A stretch of 64,000 bases of DNA from assembly GCF_905220705.1 (NCBI RefSeq), contig NZ_CAJNAT010000036.1, forward strand, positions 1 through 64,000, in the 5' to 3' direction. The stretch is from Paraburkholderia domus (GTDB lineage Bacteria; Pseudomonadota; Gammaproteobacteria; Burkholderiales; Burkholderiaceae). Shown here in pieces: positions 18,807 through 27,819 of this stretch (the first letter of the stretch is position 1; each line of letters starts with the position of its first letter). The notes under the pieces were generated by a model, which had not been told where the DNA came from, did not search any database, and saw nothing but the letters and a program-made list of their open reading frames with translations. The position numbers were made by a program, and so were the translations under genes.

Positions 18807-19745
18807 ATGAATACCCGCTTTGTCGAGACGTTTCTGACGCTCGCCCGTCTGGGCAGTTTTCGCGCGACCGCCGCTGCCATGCACGCGACGCCCGCCGCGA
18901 TTTCGCTGCGCATCAAAACGCTTGAAGCCGAGTTGGGCGTAGAGTTGATCGAGCGCGACGCAGCGGAGTTTCAACTCACGGCGAATGGCGAACGGCTGCT
19001 CGCGCATGCGCGATCGGTGGTGCAGGCCACGCGCTCGCTGCAACTGGCCGCGCAGGACGAAACCCAGGTGACGAAGCGGCTGCGGCTCGGCGTCATCGAA
19101 ACGGTGGTGCATAGCTGGCTGCCGGACTACATCCGGATGCTGAACGTCGAGTACAACCGCATCGTCGTGGACCTGACCGTCGACTCGAGTGCCATGCTTG
19201 GGCCCCGGTTGCGCGCTGGCGAACTGGATCTCGTCATTCAGGTGGAGGAAACCGGCGAGCAGGAAGCGTCGATCGTTTCGACCTTGCTGGCGAGCTATCC
19301 GGTGCGCTGGATCGCTCGCCACGATCTGATTCCGGCGAGCCGCACGAGACATGTGCAGACGGTATTGCAGAAACCCGTGCTGACGTTCGGCCGTGGCACC
19401 GCGCCGCAAGTCGCCGTGGAAGCGATCGTGGAGACGCTCGCGAAGCGCGCCGGTGTGCCGCTTGCGGATACCCAGGTGACCTGCATGCCGTCGGTGGCGG
19501 TGATTGTGAAACTGTTGCGCGACGGCTACGGAATTGCGGCCGTGCCAGCCTTGTTCGTCGAGCCTTTCCTGAGCAGCGGCGAACTGGGGCAATTGCAGGT
19601 GCGTCCGCTGCCACCGCCGATCGACGTTGCCATGTATTACCGCGACGACGCCGACGTCGGCGTGCTGATGGCATCACGTGTCGCGCGTAGTGCGTGTGAT
19701 CAGTATGCGAAGGCAATGGGGCGGCAGTTGATTGAGCGGCGGTGA
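18807..19745 (+). CDS. LysR-family transcriptional regulator
   Basis: A 312-residue LysR protein. The HTH covers residues ~5-65 (TRFVETFLTLARLGSFRATA, then AAISLRIKTLEAELGVELIE), and an effector-binding domain follows. The ATG at 18807 has GGGAGAG upstream. The frame is open back to 18717, but those residues are not typical. It is divergent from the DUF1445/MFS pair, with a ~170-bp shared regulatory gap, which is the standard arrangement for a LysR controlling its neighbour. If the MFS gene really is dead, its regulon is half lost. Confidence 0.9.
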   Translation: MNTRFVETFLTLARLGSFRATAAAMHATPAAISLRIKTLEAELGVELIERDAAEFQLTANGERLLAHARSVVQATRSLQLAAQDETQVTKRLRLGVIETVVHSWLPDYIRMLNVEYNRIVVDLTVDSSAMLGPRLRAGELDLVIQVEETGEQEASIVSTLLASYPVRWIARHDLIPASRTRHVQTVLQKPVLTFGRGTAPQVAVEAIVETLAKRAGVPLADTQVTCMPSVAVIVKLLRDGYGIAAVPALFVEPFLSSGELGQLQVRPLPPPIDVAMYYRDDADVGVLMASRVARSACDQYAKAMGRQLIERR

Positions 19746-19868
19746 GGCCGGCGATCAAAAGCACGCAAAACACGTCATTCGTCTTATGCCATTTGCCGTG
19801 CTACACTGTAATAACATTGTGTTTACTTTAATGCTTCGACCGTTTAGGATTCCACTTCAGGTTCAGCC

Positions 19869-20117
19869 ATGAAAACGACCATCCGCAGAATGGGTAATTC
19901 CCATGGTGTACTGATTCCGAAACCGATCTTGACCCAACTTGGGCTGGAGGACGAAGTGGATATGCAAGTGGAAGGAAACGCGCTGGTGATACGGCGTCCG
20001 CAAAAGAAAGCGCGTGCGGGATGGGCCGACGCAAGCCGGTCGTTGGCAGCATCGAAAGACGACACGCTGGTGATGGGCGAATTTCCCAACGCCGATGACG
20101 CGGGGCTCGAGTGGTAG
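19869..20117 (+). CDS. AbrB/MazE-family antitoxin
   Basis: An 82-residue protein with an N-terminal SpoVT/AbrB swapped-hairpin domain (MKTTIRRMGNSHGVLIPKPI, then LEDEVDMQVEGNALVIRRP) and an acidic, flexible C-terminus typical of MazE antitoxins that wrap the toxin. Its stop overlaps the GTG start of the toxin gene by 7 bases. The short AT-rich upstream segment, with ACAC (19803-19806) and GTGT (19819-19822) arms, might be an autoregulatory site, but the symmetry is weak. Confidence 0.85.
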   Translation: MKTTIRRMGNSHGVLIPKPILTQLGLEDEVDMQVEGNALVIRRPQKKARAGWADASRSLAASKDDTLVMGEFPNADDAGLEW

Positions 20118-20431
20118 CGCGCGGCGACGTCTGGCTCGTTGCGTTGGATCCGGCCGTCGGCAGCGAGATTCAGAAAACGCGTCCTTGTGTCGTGGTTTCG
20201 CCAGCAGAGTTGCACGATCACCTGCGGACCGTGATTGTCGCGCCCATGACCACCGCCGGTCGCGCGGCACCTTTTCGTGTTCCGCTTACGTTCTTGCGCA
20301 AGAAGGGTTTGATCTTGCTCGATCAGATTCGCACGGTGGACAAGACGCGACTCGTGAAGCGGGCCGGCGCGGTGTCAGATACGGCGCTATCGAATGCGTT
20401 GTCCACGCTGCAGGAAATTTTTGTCGAGTGA
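20111..20431 (+). CDS. MazF/PemK-family endoribonuclease toxin
   Basis: A 106-residue PemK/MazF fold protein: RGDVWLVALDPAVGSEIQKTRPCVVVSP at the N-terminus (with the conserved RGD-x-W and the K-x-R-P-C/V core), VIVAPMTT in the middle and LLDQIRTVDKTRLVKRAG near the C-terminus. These toxins cut mRNA at short sequences when freed from the antitoxin. The GTG start overlaps the antitoxin end, giving translational coupling. The length is typical, and the conserved residues appear intact, so it should be active. Confidence 0.9.
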   Translation: MVARGDVWLVALDPAVGSEIQKTRPCVVVSPAELHDHLRTVIVAPMTTAGRAAPFRVPLTFLRKKGLILLDQIRTVDKTRLVKRAGAVSDTALSNALSTLQEIFVE

Positions 20432-20472
20432 GCAATGAATCGTCCGTCAGCCGAGTGGCGGCGTGCCCATGC

Positions 20473-21405
20473 TCAATTTGCCTCGAGGCGCCGTTGGGTG
20501 GTCGCCACCAGTCTTTCGAAAGTAAAGGTACTCGCAGCGAGCGCAGTGGTATCCGGAAAGTTCTCGCGCGCAATGTCTGTCAACACCTGGCCCGGCGGGG
20601 CTTCGATTAGTACGCGGGCGCCCATTTCCTGCATGACTGTGAGCGCGTCGAACCAGCGTACGGTGTAGCGCATATTGGTCGAGAGATCGTCGCGAATGGC
20701 ATCTGCTGTGTACAAGGGGCGGCCGCCGCGATTACCGATGTAGGTGCTTTGCGGCGTGTAAAAGGGTACGTCCTGTGCGTACGCCACCAGCTCGTCCGCG
20801 GCATGCGCGAGCAGTTCGCAGTGTGACGGCACGCTTACCGCAAGACGGATGGCTTTGCGTGCGCCTGCCGCCAGAGCACGTTCGATGAACCTGTCCAGCG
20901 TGCCATTCTCCCCCGCCATGACGATCTGACGTGGCGCATTCACGTTGCCAATATAGACACGTTGATTACCCGCATCTTCGTGCTGGGTGGCGAGTGTTTC
21001 CAGTTGGTGTTCAGTCAAACCCGATACAGCCGCGAGACTGTAGCCGGACGGGTACGCCGTCTCCATCAATTCGGCACGTTTGCGAACCATCTTTAACGCG
21101 TCGCCAAAGCGAATCGCGCCGCAACTGACCGCTGCTGCATACGCGCCCACCGACAAACCGGCGCTAATCTCAGGCGTGAGATATTCATCTGCCAGTGCGC
21201 GCGTGATAGCCACGCCGGCGACTGTCAAACCGATCTGAACGGCTACGGTCGAGCGCAGTGCGTTCGGCGTGTCGAGTGAAAGTACATCGATGTCGAGCAC
21301 CTGAGACGCTTCTTCGAGTGTGTCGGTCACGGCGTGGTGCTGCGGCAGGCGGTGCAGAAATCCGTCCGACTGCGCGCCCTGGCCGGGAAACAGAAGGGCA
21401 AACAT
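20473..21405 (-). CDS. mdcH: Malonate decarboxylase epsilon subunit (malonyl-CoA:ACP transacylase)
   Basis: A 310-residue acyltransferase that loads malonyl from malonyl-CoA onto the decarboxylase acyl carrier protein. It shows FPGQGAQ at the N-terminus, the nucleophile elbow GLSVGAYAA (S85) and a catalytic His in VSVPSHCELL. The oxyanion-loop and C-terminal features match MdcH rather than FabD. The ATG at 21405 overlaps the mdcG stop (TGATG). It is the last gene of the operon; no terminator is obvious in the 41 bases before the convergent toxin gene. Confidence 0.92.
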   Translation of the reverse strand: MFALLFPGQGAQSDGFLHRLPQHHAVTDTLEEASQVLDIDVLSLDTPNALRSTVAVQIGLTVAGVAITRALADEYLTPEISAGLSVGAYAAAVSCGAIRFGDALKMVRKRAELMETAYPSGYSLAAVSGLTEHQLETLATQHEDAGNQRVYIGNVNAPRQIVMAGENGTLDRFIERALAAGARKAIRLAVSVPSHCELLAHAADELVAYAQDVPFYTPQSTYIGNRGGRPLYTADAIRDDLSTNMRYTVRWFDALTVMQEMGARVLIEAPPGQVLTDIARENFPDTTALAASTFTFERLVATTQRRLEAN

Positions 21406-22097
21406 CAGATATCGCCGTGAGCTGGCGCCCACGGATCGGCAATCAACTGCGGGCCGCGAGCGTGGCGCGCCATCACGCGTGCTTTGTCCGCTGCCCACTC
21501 GGCTAGCGCTACACCGCCTGCTGGCGTTTCCAGTTGTGCATCCACGCGAATGCCGACGTGTCGTGCGATTGCTTGCAGATGGTTGAACAACTGCATGGCG
21601 GTGTTGCGCGAGAGTCTCTCCGGCGCGCGGATCAGTAGATCGAGATCGCTCGTCAAAGTGACTGTGGGTGCCTGAGTTGCCAGTTCGAAGCCTGTGCTGC
21701 CGGTTGGTCCCCAGACGAATCCGGCCAATGCGCCGGCCGTGTCGCATTGTAATGAGGCAAGGGCTGCGAAAGCAGGCAAGGCATTGCGCTCCGCAAGAGG
21801 GTCGCGTCGCGCTAACGTTTCCGGCGGCACAGCGGTTTCAATATCGTCAACATGCACCCACGTGCCATAACGCCGCGACCGCTCCACACCACGCAAGCCG
21901 ATCGCGACGAAGCTATCAGCGGCCAGCGCGCGTCTCACGACCGCCCAAGGCGTACATTCGAACGACTCACGAACCCACGCCGGTTCGCCGTCAAACTGCG
22001 GCAAACGGCGCAAGCGCAGCAGATCATGCGGTTGCCACCGCGCATCGCACGATAACGCGTGATCGGCTGCGAATGGCGGCGCTGCGCAGACCTGCAT
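21405..22097 (-). CDS. mdcG: Malonate decarboxylase holo-ACP synthase (phosphoribosyl-dephospho-CoA transferase)
   Basis: A 230-residue nucleotidyltransferase that attaches the 2'-(5''-phosphoribosyl)-3'-dephospho-CoA prosthetic group to MdcC. Visible motifs are GPTGSTGFEL and TSDLDLLIRAP, the Gly-Ser and Asp-x-Asp active-site pattern of the MdcG/CitX-like group. I start at 22097 (MQVCAAPP) because that ATG overlaps the mdcE stop as TAATG; a frame start at 22112 is less likely. The downstream overlap with mdcH is also one base. Confidence 0.9.
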   Translation of the reverse strand: MQVCAAPPFAADHALSCDARWQPHDLLRLRRLPQFDGEPAWVRESFECTPWAVVRRALAADSFVAIGLRGVERSRRYGTWVHVDDIETAVPPETLARRDPLAERNALPAFAALASLQCDTAGALAGFVWGPTGSTGFELATQAPTVTLTSDLDLLIRAPERLSRNTAMQLFNHLQAIARHVGIRVDAQLETPAGGVALAEWAADKARVMARHARGPQLIADPWAPAHGDI

Positions 22098-22912
22098 TAC
22101 ACGGCATCCCATTGTTCCGCGAGGCGCCGCCGCACTTCGATCGACGCTGCACGATTCTTCTGAGCCGCAGCCGATTCCAGACGATGCGACAGATCGGATC
22201 TTCCATCGCGCGCGCTGTGAATCTGTTCGGTCAACACCTGTCGCACGCGCTCGATTTGCGCGGCATCCGGTGCATCGGCGTTGACACCTTCGATCAGTTG
22301 ATCGAGCAGGCCCAGTTTGGCAAACGACGCCATCGAGTACGACATCGGCACAATGGTTTCTCCGAGCGCGTCGAGTGCTTCGACGGTGCGCCGTGTGACG
22401 CGGGCGGCCGCTTCCTTGCCCATTGCGTGGACCATCGTGCCGGGAGCGTCGAGTGCCACGATGCGGTTGGCCTGATAGCCGTGCGCGAGAAACGCACCCG
22501 ACATGGCTGGTCCGACGATCAACGCGATCACCGGATGCCCGGCATCGCGCGCCGATGCATACGCATCGACCGCAGCGGCGCAGGCGAGGTGAATGCCGAG
22601 CATTTCTTCGCGGTAGCCATACGCCTGACTTTTGACATCGACGATCGCGACGATTGGGCGGCGCGTACCGCTCGCAGCGTCCTGCGCGATAGCCTCGCGT
22701 ACAGCGCGCGCGAGCTGCCAGCCTTGTTCGAGACCGACGACGTTGTCGGTCGCTCGCGGAAAGCGGTTGTCGGCATCAGGGACGACCGCAATGAAGCGCG
22801 CGGTCTCGCCACCGAGCGACGCATCGCCGCTCCATATGGGTGCTTTACCTGAAGGTTCGCCGGCCAGTGCACGGAACCAGCGCGCGCCGCGGCTGAGGGT
22901 GGTATCGCTCAT
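22097..22912 (-). CDS. mdcE: Malonate decarboxylase gamma subunit
   Basis: A 271-residue crotonase-fold subunit which, with MdcD, decarboxylates malonyl-S-ACP to acetyl-S-ACP and CO2. Family blocks include IVAIVDVKSQAYGYREEMLG, VGPAMSGAFLAHGYQANRI and HAMGKEAAARVTRRTVEAL. The start overlaps the mdcD stop (ATGA) and the stop overlaps mdcG (TAATG), so the subunits should be made in fixed ratio. Confidence 0.93.
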   Translation of the reverse strand: MSDTTLSRGARWFRALAGEPSGKAPIWSGDASLGGETARFIAVVPDADNRFPRATDNVVGLEQGWQLARAVREAIAQDAASGTRRPIVAIVDVKSQAYGYREEMLGIHLACAAAVDAYASARDAGHPVIALIVGPAMSGAFLAHGYQANRIVALDAPGTMVHAMGKEAAARVTRRTVEALDALGETIVPMSYSMASFAKLGLLDQLIEGVNADAPDAAQIERVRQVLTEQIHSARDGRSDLSHRLESAAAQKNRAASIEVRRRLAEQWDAV

Positions 22913-23784
22913 GCCTGCTCCTTGCCGGGGACATGGGGGTTGTACACGTCGCGCATCGTTTCCGGCGTGACGCTGGCCGGGTCGATCTGCGCGAGGCGGT
23001 TAAGGAAAATGTCGACCTGTTCGCTGCGATGCGCAGCCGGCACGCCTTGCAGAAATGCTGAACGCACGGCGGCGCACACGGCGTGCGCATCGTCGTCGAC
23101 CAGTTGATCGGCGAGTGCGGTTGCGGCCCGTTGTTCGCCGCCGATCAACTGCCACACGCGGCGCCGATCGCTCGCGTCGAGTTCTCCAATACCCGCTTCC
23201 TGTTCGATCACTTCAGGGCCATTCATGCCGAGCCGCCCCTGCTTCGTCACGACCAGATACGAACACAAGGCCGCCGCCAGCGACATGCCGCCGAAGCAAC
23301 CGACCATCCCCGCAATCACGCCGACCACCGGCACGTGCCGGCGCAACGCGACGATCGCTGCCTGAATCTCGGCGATCACCGCGAGGCCGAGGTTGGCTTC
23401 CTGCAGCCGCACGCCGCCGGTTTCGAACAGCACGACAGGACGCACGATCTTGCCGCGTTCGCAGTCGCGTAAGGCCATTTCGAGCGCGGCGGCGATCTTG
23501 CTACCCGACACTTCGCCGATGCTGCCACCCTGGAACGCGGACTCGATCGCGGCGACGACGGCCGGCTCGCCGTCGATCGTGCCGCGCGCGATCACGCAGC
23601 CGTCATCCGCCTGGCAGACGACACCTTGCAGCGGCAGCCACGGCGACTCGATCTTGTCGAACGGTCCGAGCAGTTCGCGGAACGTGCCCGCGTCGAGCAG
23701 CGAGCGGGCGCGTTCGCGCGCCGGCAGTTCGATGAAGCTGTCGCGCAGCATGGGCGCGGGACGTGCGGTGGCGACAGTATTCAT
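22909..23784 (-). CDS. mdcD: Malonate decarboxylase beta subunit
   Basis: A 291-residue carboxyltransferase-type subunit homologous to acetyl-CoA carboxylase beta chains. It shows GTFRELLGPFDKIESPWL, GGSIGEVSGSKIAAALEMAL, VVLFETGGVRLQEANLGL and GCFGGMSLAAALCSYLV, where the Gly-rich runs form the oxyanion holes. It pairs with MdcE. The start overlaps the mdcC stop as ATGA, and the end overlaps mdcE. Confidence 0.93.
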   Translation of the reverse strand: MNTVATARPAPMLRDSFIELPARERARSLLDAGTFRELLGPFDKIESPWLPLQGVVCQADDGCVIARGTIDGEPAVVAAIESAFQGGSIGEVSGSKIAAALEMALRDCERGKIVRPVVLFETGGVRLQEANLGLAVIAEIQAAIVALRRHVPVVGVIAGMVGCFGGMSLAAALCSYLVVTKQGRLGMNGPEVIEQEAGIGELDASDRRRVWQLIGGEQRAATALADQLVDDDAHAVCAAVRSAFLQGVPAAHRSEQVDIFLNRLAQIDPASVTPETMRDVYNPHVPGKEQA

Positions 23785-24095
23785 GCGTCGTCTCCCTGTT
23801 CCGCCGCCTCGATGGCTTCCGCGAGCCGCAGCGCCACGACGCCGGGTGTCGCGCCGAAGTCGTTGATTTCGATTTGCGCGGCACCGTCGTAACGGGTGAA
23901 GAAGCGGTCGAGCACGCTCTTCCAGATGTGGCTGTAGCCGTCGACACTGGTGCGCACGACCACATGCGCGCTCAGGCCAGCACGGTTTTCAGCCGGCGAC
24001 AGGAGGACTTCCAGATCGCCCGAACCGACCACGCCGACATGCGCGCGGGTCGTGACGGCGCGTTGCGCCGGATAGTCGAAGGTCAGGTGTTCCAT
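23781..24095 (-). CDS. mdcC: Malonate decarboxylase acyl carrier protein (delta subunit)
   Basis: A 104-residue acyl carrier protein. The prosthetic group attaches to Ser25 in VGVVGSGDLEVLL, the position known for MdcC. The C-terminal part (NDFGATPGVVALRLAEAIE) is conserved in the family. It carries acetyl, which is exchanged for malonyl, and then regenerates by decarboxylation. Its start lies 13 bases inside the end of mdcB. Confidence 0.93.
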   Translation of the reverse strand: MEHLTFDYPAQRAVTTRAHVGVVGSGDLEVLLSPAENRAGLSAHVVVRTSVDGYSHIWKSVLDRFFTRYDGAAQIEINDFGATPGVVALRLAEAIEAAEQGDDA

Positions 24096-25180
24096 GAGGC
24101 TGAGCTCCCGCTGGCGTCGTGATGCGCCAGCATATCGAGAAAGAGGGTGGCGGCGAGCAGATCGGCTGCGCCGCCAGGGGATGCGTTGAGAGACAGCAAT
24201 GCGCGATCGAGTGCGACGAAGGCGGTGTGCCCGTCCGGCGTCGAGCTTCCACCCGCTTGCAGCACACGGCGCGCGCCTTGTTGCGCAGCGTGCAAGCCGG
24301 GCAGGCCCGCGCGATGCAGCAGGCAGGTGTCGTCGAGCGAGACCATGATCGAAAGCAGGGCGTCGATGCGTGCGGCGTTTTCGTCGACTCCGCTGGCTCG
24401 CGCCGCGAGCAACGCGGGCAAACCGATATCGATGGCGTGCGGGAAACCGTCTTGTGCCTCGCGACGTGCTCCGCCTGCCTGATAACGCTGCCGCGCGCGC
24501 TCGCCGTGACTATCGGAGGGGGCGGCGAAGCGATCCGGGAAGCAGGCAATCTGCGCAGCGAGCGTGCAGATCTGCGAAGCGTTCAGACGCGGGCCACGGC
24601 CAGGCATCGAGGCACCCGCCACCAGCAAGCCGACGATCCAGATCGCGCCGCGATGTGCGTTGCTGCCGCCGGTGGCATGCAGCATGTCCTGTTCGCCGGC
24701 ACGGCCGATTTGCGCGAGTTCAGCACGCAACAGCGCGGATGGTTCGCTACGGCGGCGTGCCACGCGTGCGAGCGCCGCGAAAGTCGGTTCGAGTGCATTC
24801 GCCGAGCGCAGCATGGTGGCGAGATCGAGGTCGCGATGCGCGCCGCTGCCGCGCCGGTCGACTAGGGCGGGTTTCGGCGTGAGTTGAGCTTCTTCGATCA
24901 GCGCGGTGACGGCATAGCGTGCAAGTTGCGCATCGGACAGGGCTGTCGGCGCGCTAACCGCCGGCCTATTTGCCGTGCTTGTCACGGGCAAAACCGTAGC
25001 GTACTGGCGTGCCGGCGCGATGCGCCAATGCACATCGACGTCAGTCGTCGGCGCGGAATTGCTCCTGAATCTGACCGTGCCGGTCTCTTGCGCAGTCAGC
25101 GCGGCAGCACGGGAAGTGTGTTCAGCTTTCGCCTCCGGCATGGCGTCGGCCTCGCGCGCAAGCAAAGCAGCGGGCGCCAT
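24083..25180 (-). CDS. mdcB: Triphosphoribosyl-dephospho-CoA synthase
   Basis: This enzyme makes the 2'-(5''-triphosphoribosyl)-3'-dephospho-CoA precursor of the MdcC prosthetic group. Signatures are PKPALVDRRGSGAHRDLDL, ATGGSNAHRGAIWIVGLL and LDDTCLLHRAGLPGL. The protein is 365 residues with the start at 25180. That ATG lies 3 bases after the mdcA stop and has CAGGAG 9 nt upstream. This is longer than usual (~290): the first ~70-75 residues are an Ala/Thr/Ser-rich, low-complexity extension before the conserved SDAQLARYAVTALIEEAQLT. A later start is possible. Confidence 0.88.
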   Translation of the reverse strand: MAPAALLAREADAMPEAKAEHTSRAAALTAQETGTVRFRSNSAPTTDVDVHWRIAPARQYATVLPVTSTANRPAVSAPTALSDAQLARYAVTALIEEAQLTPKPALVDRRGSGAHRDLDLATMLRSANALEPTFAALARVARRRSEPSALLRAELAQIGRAGEQDMLHATGGSNAHRGAIWIVGLLVAGASMPGRGPRLNASQICTLAAQIACFPDRFAAPSDSHGERARQRYQAGGARREAQDGFPHAIDIGLPALLAARASGVDENAARIDALLSIMVSLDDTCLLHRAGLPGLHAAQQGARRVLQAGGSSTPDGHTAFVALDRALLSLNASPGGAADLLAATLFLDMLAHHDASGSSASWNT

Positions 25181-25182
25181 CG

Positions 25183-26853
25183 TTACCAGCTCCTGAAACG
25201 CGCCGGCGGCGCGTACAGGCCACCCGACCACGTCACCAGATCGTCGATGCTGCGTGCCGCCAGCAGCGAACGCTTCGCTTCGCCACGCCGAATGCCGAGA
25301 TCTTCCGGATACGCGACGATGCCACGCCGGCGCAACTCGGCCGTTTTCTCCGGCTTCGCGCGCAGCCCGATCGGTGTGACACCGGCTACTGCAGCCAACG
25401 CCGCACGCCGCTCGTCGATCCCTTCGGCCTTGTGCAAATACGCAATGCCTTCTTCAGTGACGACATGGCTCACGTCGTCGCCGTAGATCATCACCGGGGC
25501 GATCGGCATGCCGCTCTTCGCGCCGACGGCGACCGCATCGAGTTCATCGACGAAGGTCGGTTCGCCGCCTTTCTTATAGGTCTCGGCCATCTGCACGACC
25601 AGCTTCTGGCCGCGCGAGACCGGACCTTGGTCCTTCAGCAGCTTGAGCCATGCTTCACTCGAATGACGCCGGCCGCGTGGATCGTGGCCCATGTTCGGCG
25701 CACCGCCGAAACCGGCAAGACGGCCACGCGTGACCGTCGACGAATTCGCGTCCGCGTCGATCTGCAGGGTCGAGCCGATAAACAGATCGACACCGTATTG
25801 GCCGGCGAGTTGGCACAGCACGCGGTTCGAGCGCAGGCTACCGTCGTTGCCCGTGAAGAATACGTCGGGGCGCGCTTCGATGTATGCCTCCATGCCGACT
25901 TCACTGCCGAAACAATGGATGCTGTCGACCCAACCCGATTCGATCGCGGGAATCATGGTGGGGTGCGGATTAAGCGTCCAGTTGCGGCAGATTTTGCCTT
26001 TCAGACCGAGCGATTCGCCGTAAGTGGGCAGCAACAATTCGATCGCCGCGGTATCGAAGCCAATACCGTGATTCAGCGAGCTCACGCCGTACGGTTCGTA
26101 AATGCCGCGAATCACCATCATCGCCGTGAGCACCTGCAGGTCGCCGATATGCCGTGGGTCGCGCGTGAAGAGAGGCTCGACGGCGAAGGGCCTATCCGCC
26201 TCTACGACCACGTCGACCCAGGAACCCGGAATATCGACGCGCGGCAGTTCGTCGACGATTTCGTTGACCTGCACGATCACGATGCCATGCCGGAACGCGG
26301 CGGCTTCGGCGATGGTCGGCGTGTCTTCCGTGTTCGGACCGGTGTACAGATTGCCGTGACGGTCGGCCTTTTCCGCGCACAACAGCGCGACGTGCGGCGT
26401 CAGATCGACGAACATCCGCGCATACAACTCGACGTACGTGTAGATCGAGCCGATTTCCAACTGGCCGTCTTCGAGCAATTGCGCGACGCGCAAACTTTGC
26501 GGCCCGGCAAACGAGAAATCGACCTTGTGCGCGATGCCGCGTTCAAACAGCGTCAGATGCTCAGGACGACTGATGCTCGAAATCAGCAGATGCACGTCGT
26601 GAATTTTTTGCGGATCCACCTTGGCGAGCGAACGGGACAGGAAGTCGGCCTGCTTCTGGTTGTCGCCTTCGAGTGCGACGCGGTCGCCCGGTTGAATCAG
26701 CGTTTCGAGCGCATCGACGATGCGGTTTGTCGGTAGGACGCCGTCTTCCAGCCACGGTGCAATGGCCGCGAGGCGACGGTTCTTTTCGTCGCGGCGCGTG
26801 GTCCAGGAACGTGCGGTGGTGGAAGCGTCGGCGGCTTCGGCGGGGCGGTTCAT
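25183..26853 (-). CDS. mdcA: Malonate decarboxylase alpha subunit (acetyl-S-ACP:malonate ACP transferase)
   Basis: A 556-residue CoA-transferase-fold subunit that swaps acetyl for malonyl on MdcC. Blocks such as PGDRVALEGDNQKQADFLSR, YGVSSLNHGIGFDTAAIELL, NPHPTMIPAIESGWVDSIHC and IYGDDVSHVVTEEGIAYLHK are MdcA hallmarks, and the length is typical. The frame opens with a TTG at 26865, but I start at the ATG at 26853, which has GGGAG about 12 nt upstream. It is the first enzyme gene after the GntR regulator, 8 bases downstream of that gene. Confidence 0.93.
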   Translation of the reverse strand: MNRPAEAADASTTARSWTTRRDEKNRRLAAIAPWLEDGVLPTNRIVDALETLIQPGDRVALEGDNQKQADFLSRSLAKVDPQKIHDVHLLISSISRPEHLTLFERGIAHKVDFSFAGPQSLRVAQLLEDGQLEIGSIYTYVELYARMFVDLTPHVALLCAEKADRHGNLYTGPNTEDTPTIAEAAAFRHGIVIVQVNEIVDELPRVDIPGSWVDVVVEADRPFAVEPLFTRDPRHIGDLQVLTAMMVIRGIYEPYGVSSLNHGIGFDTAAIELLLPTYGESLGLKGKICRNWTLNPHPTMIPAIESGWVDSIHCFGSEVGMEAYIEARPDVFFTGNDGSLRSNRVLCQLAGQYGVDLFIGSTLQIDADANSSTVTRGRLAGFGGAPNMGHDPRGRRHSSEAWLKLLKDQGPVSRGQKLVVQMAETYKKGGEPTFVDELDAVAVGAKSGMPIAPVMIYGDDVSHVVTEEGIAYLHKAEGIDERRAALAAVAGVTPIGLRAKPEKTAELRRRGIVAYPEDLGIRRGEAKRSLLAARSIDDLVTWSGGLYAPPARFRSW

Positions 26854-26861
26854 CGGCGGAG

Positions 26862-27635
26862 TCAACTCCCGGAGGTGGTGCGCGTGCGTCTGGCGCGCGG
26901 CTTGGGTTGATTCGCAAGCGCGGCTTCTGCCTGCGCGCGTTCGGTCAGGAAACGATGGAGCAGGTCGCCGGTGCCGAGCAGATGCGCGACGACCAGGGAC
27001 TGTGCGGCAGGAATATCACGGCGTTGTACTGCGTCGAGCAAGGCGGCGTGCTCGTTGTCCGACTCGCCCTTGTACGACGGCAAGCCGAACTTCAGGCGCA
27101 AATACCGTTCGCCACGCCGATGCAGCGTGCCGATCATGTCCTCGAGTTGCGGACGGGCGGCGGGCGCATACAGGCTCATATGAAAGGCCACATTGCGCGC
27201 GACGTACAACGACGGGTCCGGCTCGCGTTCGGCGGCGCGGCAGAGGCTGGCGGATTCGCGCAGCGTGGCGGCGGTGTGATTCGGAATGGCGAGGCCGATG
27301 GCGAGGCTCTCCAGCGCGGAGCGGATCTCATAGATTTCGCGCGCTTCATCCGCCGACAAAGGCGCGACGGTCGCGCCTTTATGCAAGGCAGCTCTCGCCC
27401 AGCCTTCGCTTTCGAGTTGGCGCAAGGCCTCGCGCACAGGAATTGCGCTAACCGAGAAATGCCGCGCGATCGCGTCCTGCCGTAGCGGTGCACCAGGCGC
27501 CAGCGTGCCGTCGACAATCGCCGCGCGCAGCGCCTCCGCGATGACGTGGGACGTGCTCTCACGCGGCGCCGCCGCCGGTAGAAGCGGGCTGTGCGCCGGG
27601 GCGTCCAGGGGAAAACCATCGATTGCGTCGCTCAT
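26862..27635 (-). CDS. GntR-family (FadR/FCD) regulator of the malonate operon
   Basis: A 257-residue regulator with an N-terminal GntR winged HTH (residues ~28-95, DAIARHFSVSAIPVREALRQ) and a C-terminal all-helical FCD effector domain (about 100-230, including metal-ligand-like His and Asp residues). It is the first gene of the mdc operon and resembles by position MdcY, the malonate-responsive repressor of Acinetobacter. It is divergent from an MFS gene, so it probably controls both directions from the AT-rich site just upstream. The assignment of malonate as effector is inferred from context. Confidence 0.88.
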   Translation of the reverse strand: MSDAIDGFPLDAPAHSPLLPAAAPRESTSHVIAEALRAAIVDGTLAPGAPLRQDAIARHFSVSAIPVREALRQLESEGWARAALHKGATVAPLSADEAREIYEIRSALESLAIGLAIPNHTAATLRESASLCRAAEREPDPSLYVARNVAFHMSLYAPAARPQLEDMIGTLHRRGERYLRLKFGLPSYKGESDNEHAALLDAVQRRDIPAAQSLVVAHLLGTGDLLHRFLTERAQAEAALANQPKPRARRTRTTSGS

Positions 27636-27660
27636 GATATCGAATATTATATATGAAATA
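27636..27660. promoter_or_regulatory. AT-rich candidate operator of the malonate regulator
   Basis: Directly upstream of the GntR start lies a short, unusually AT-rich run (GATATCGAATATTATATATG and flank) with overlapping small palindromes (GATATC, ATATTATATAT) in a GC-rich background. It is well placed to bind the GntR protein and block the mdc promoter. No consensus was computed. Confidence 0.4.
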
Positions 27661-27819
27661 GTGCGCTTTACAGGCGGGCAAACCCGGAAAGTTTTTCACC
27701 ACCGGCGGCCTGCGGTGACCTCCCATCGTTATACGAGGCACATCGATCCACTCGCAAACGCGCCATCTTGTCGTTCCCTTTACGTAAGCCTGGTAAGCCA
27801 ACCGCAGGGCCGGAGGAGC

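Noticed and set aside
19803..19822. Operator palindrome upstream of the MazEF-like pair
   Set aside because: Only the outer ACAC/GTGT arms match; the inner positions are not symmetric, so it is not claimed as a site.
21668..22852. Long open frame on the plus strand across mdcG and mdcE (394 codons)
   Set aside because: It is antisense to two well-supported genes, has Arg/His-rich composition and matches no family. It is a GC-skew shadow.
25432..26736. 434-codon plus-strand frame over mdcA
   Set aside because: It is antisense to mdcA, with no ribosome site and no known domain.
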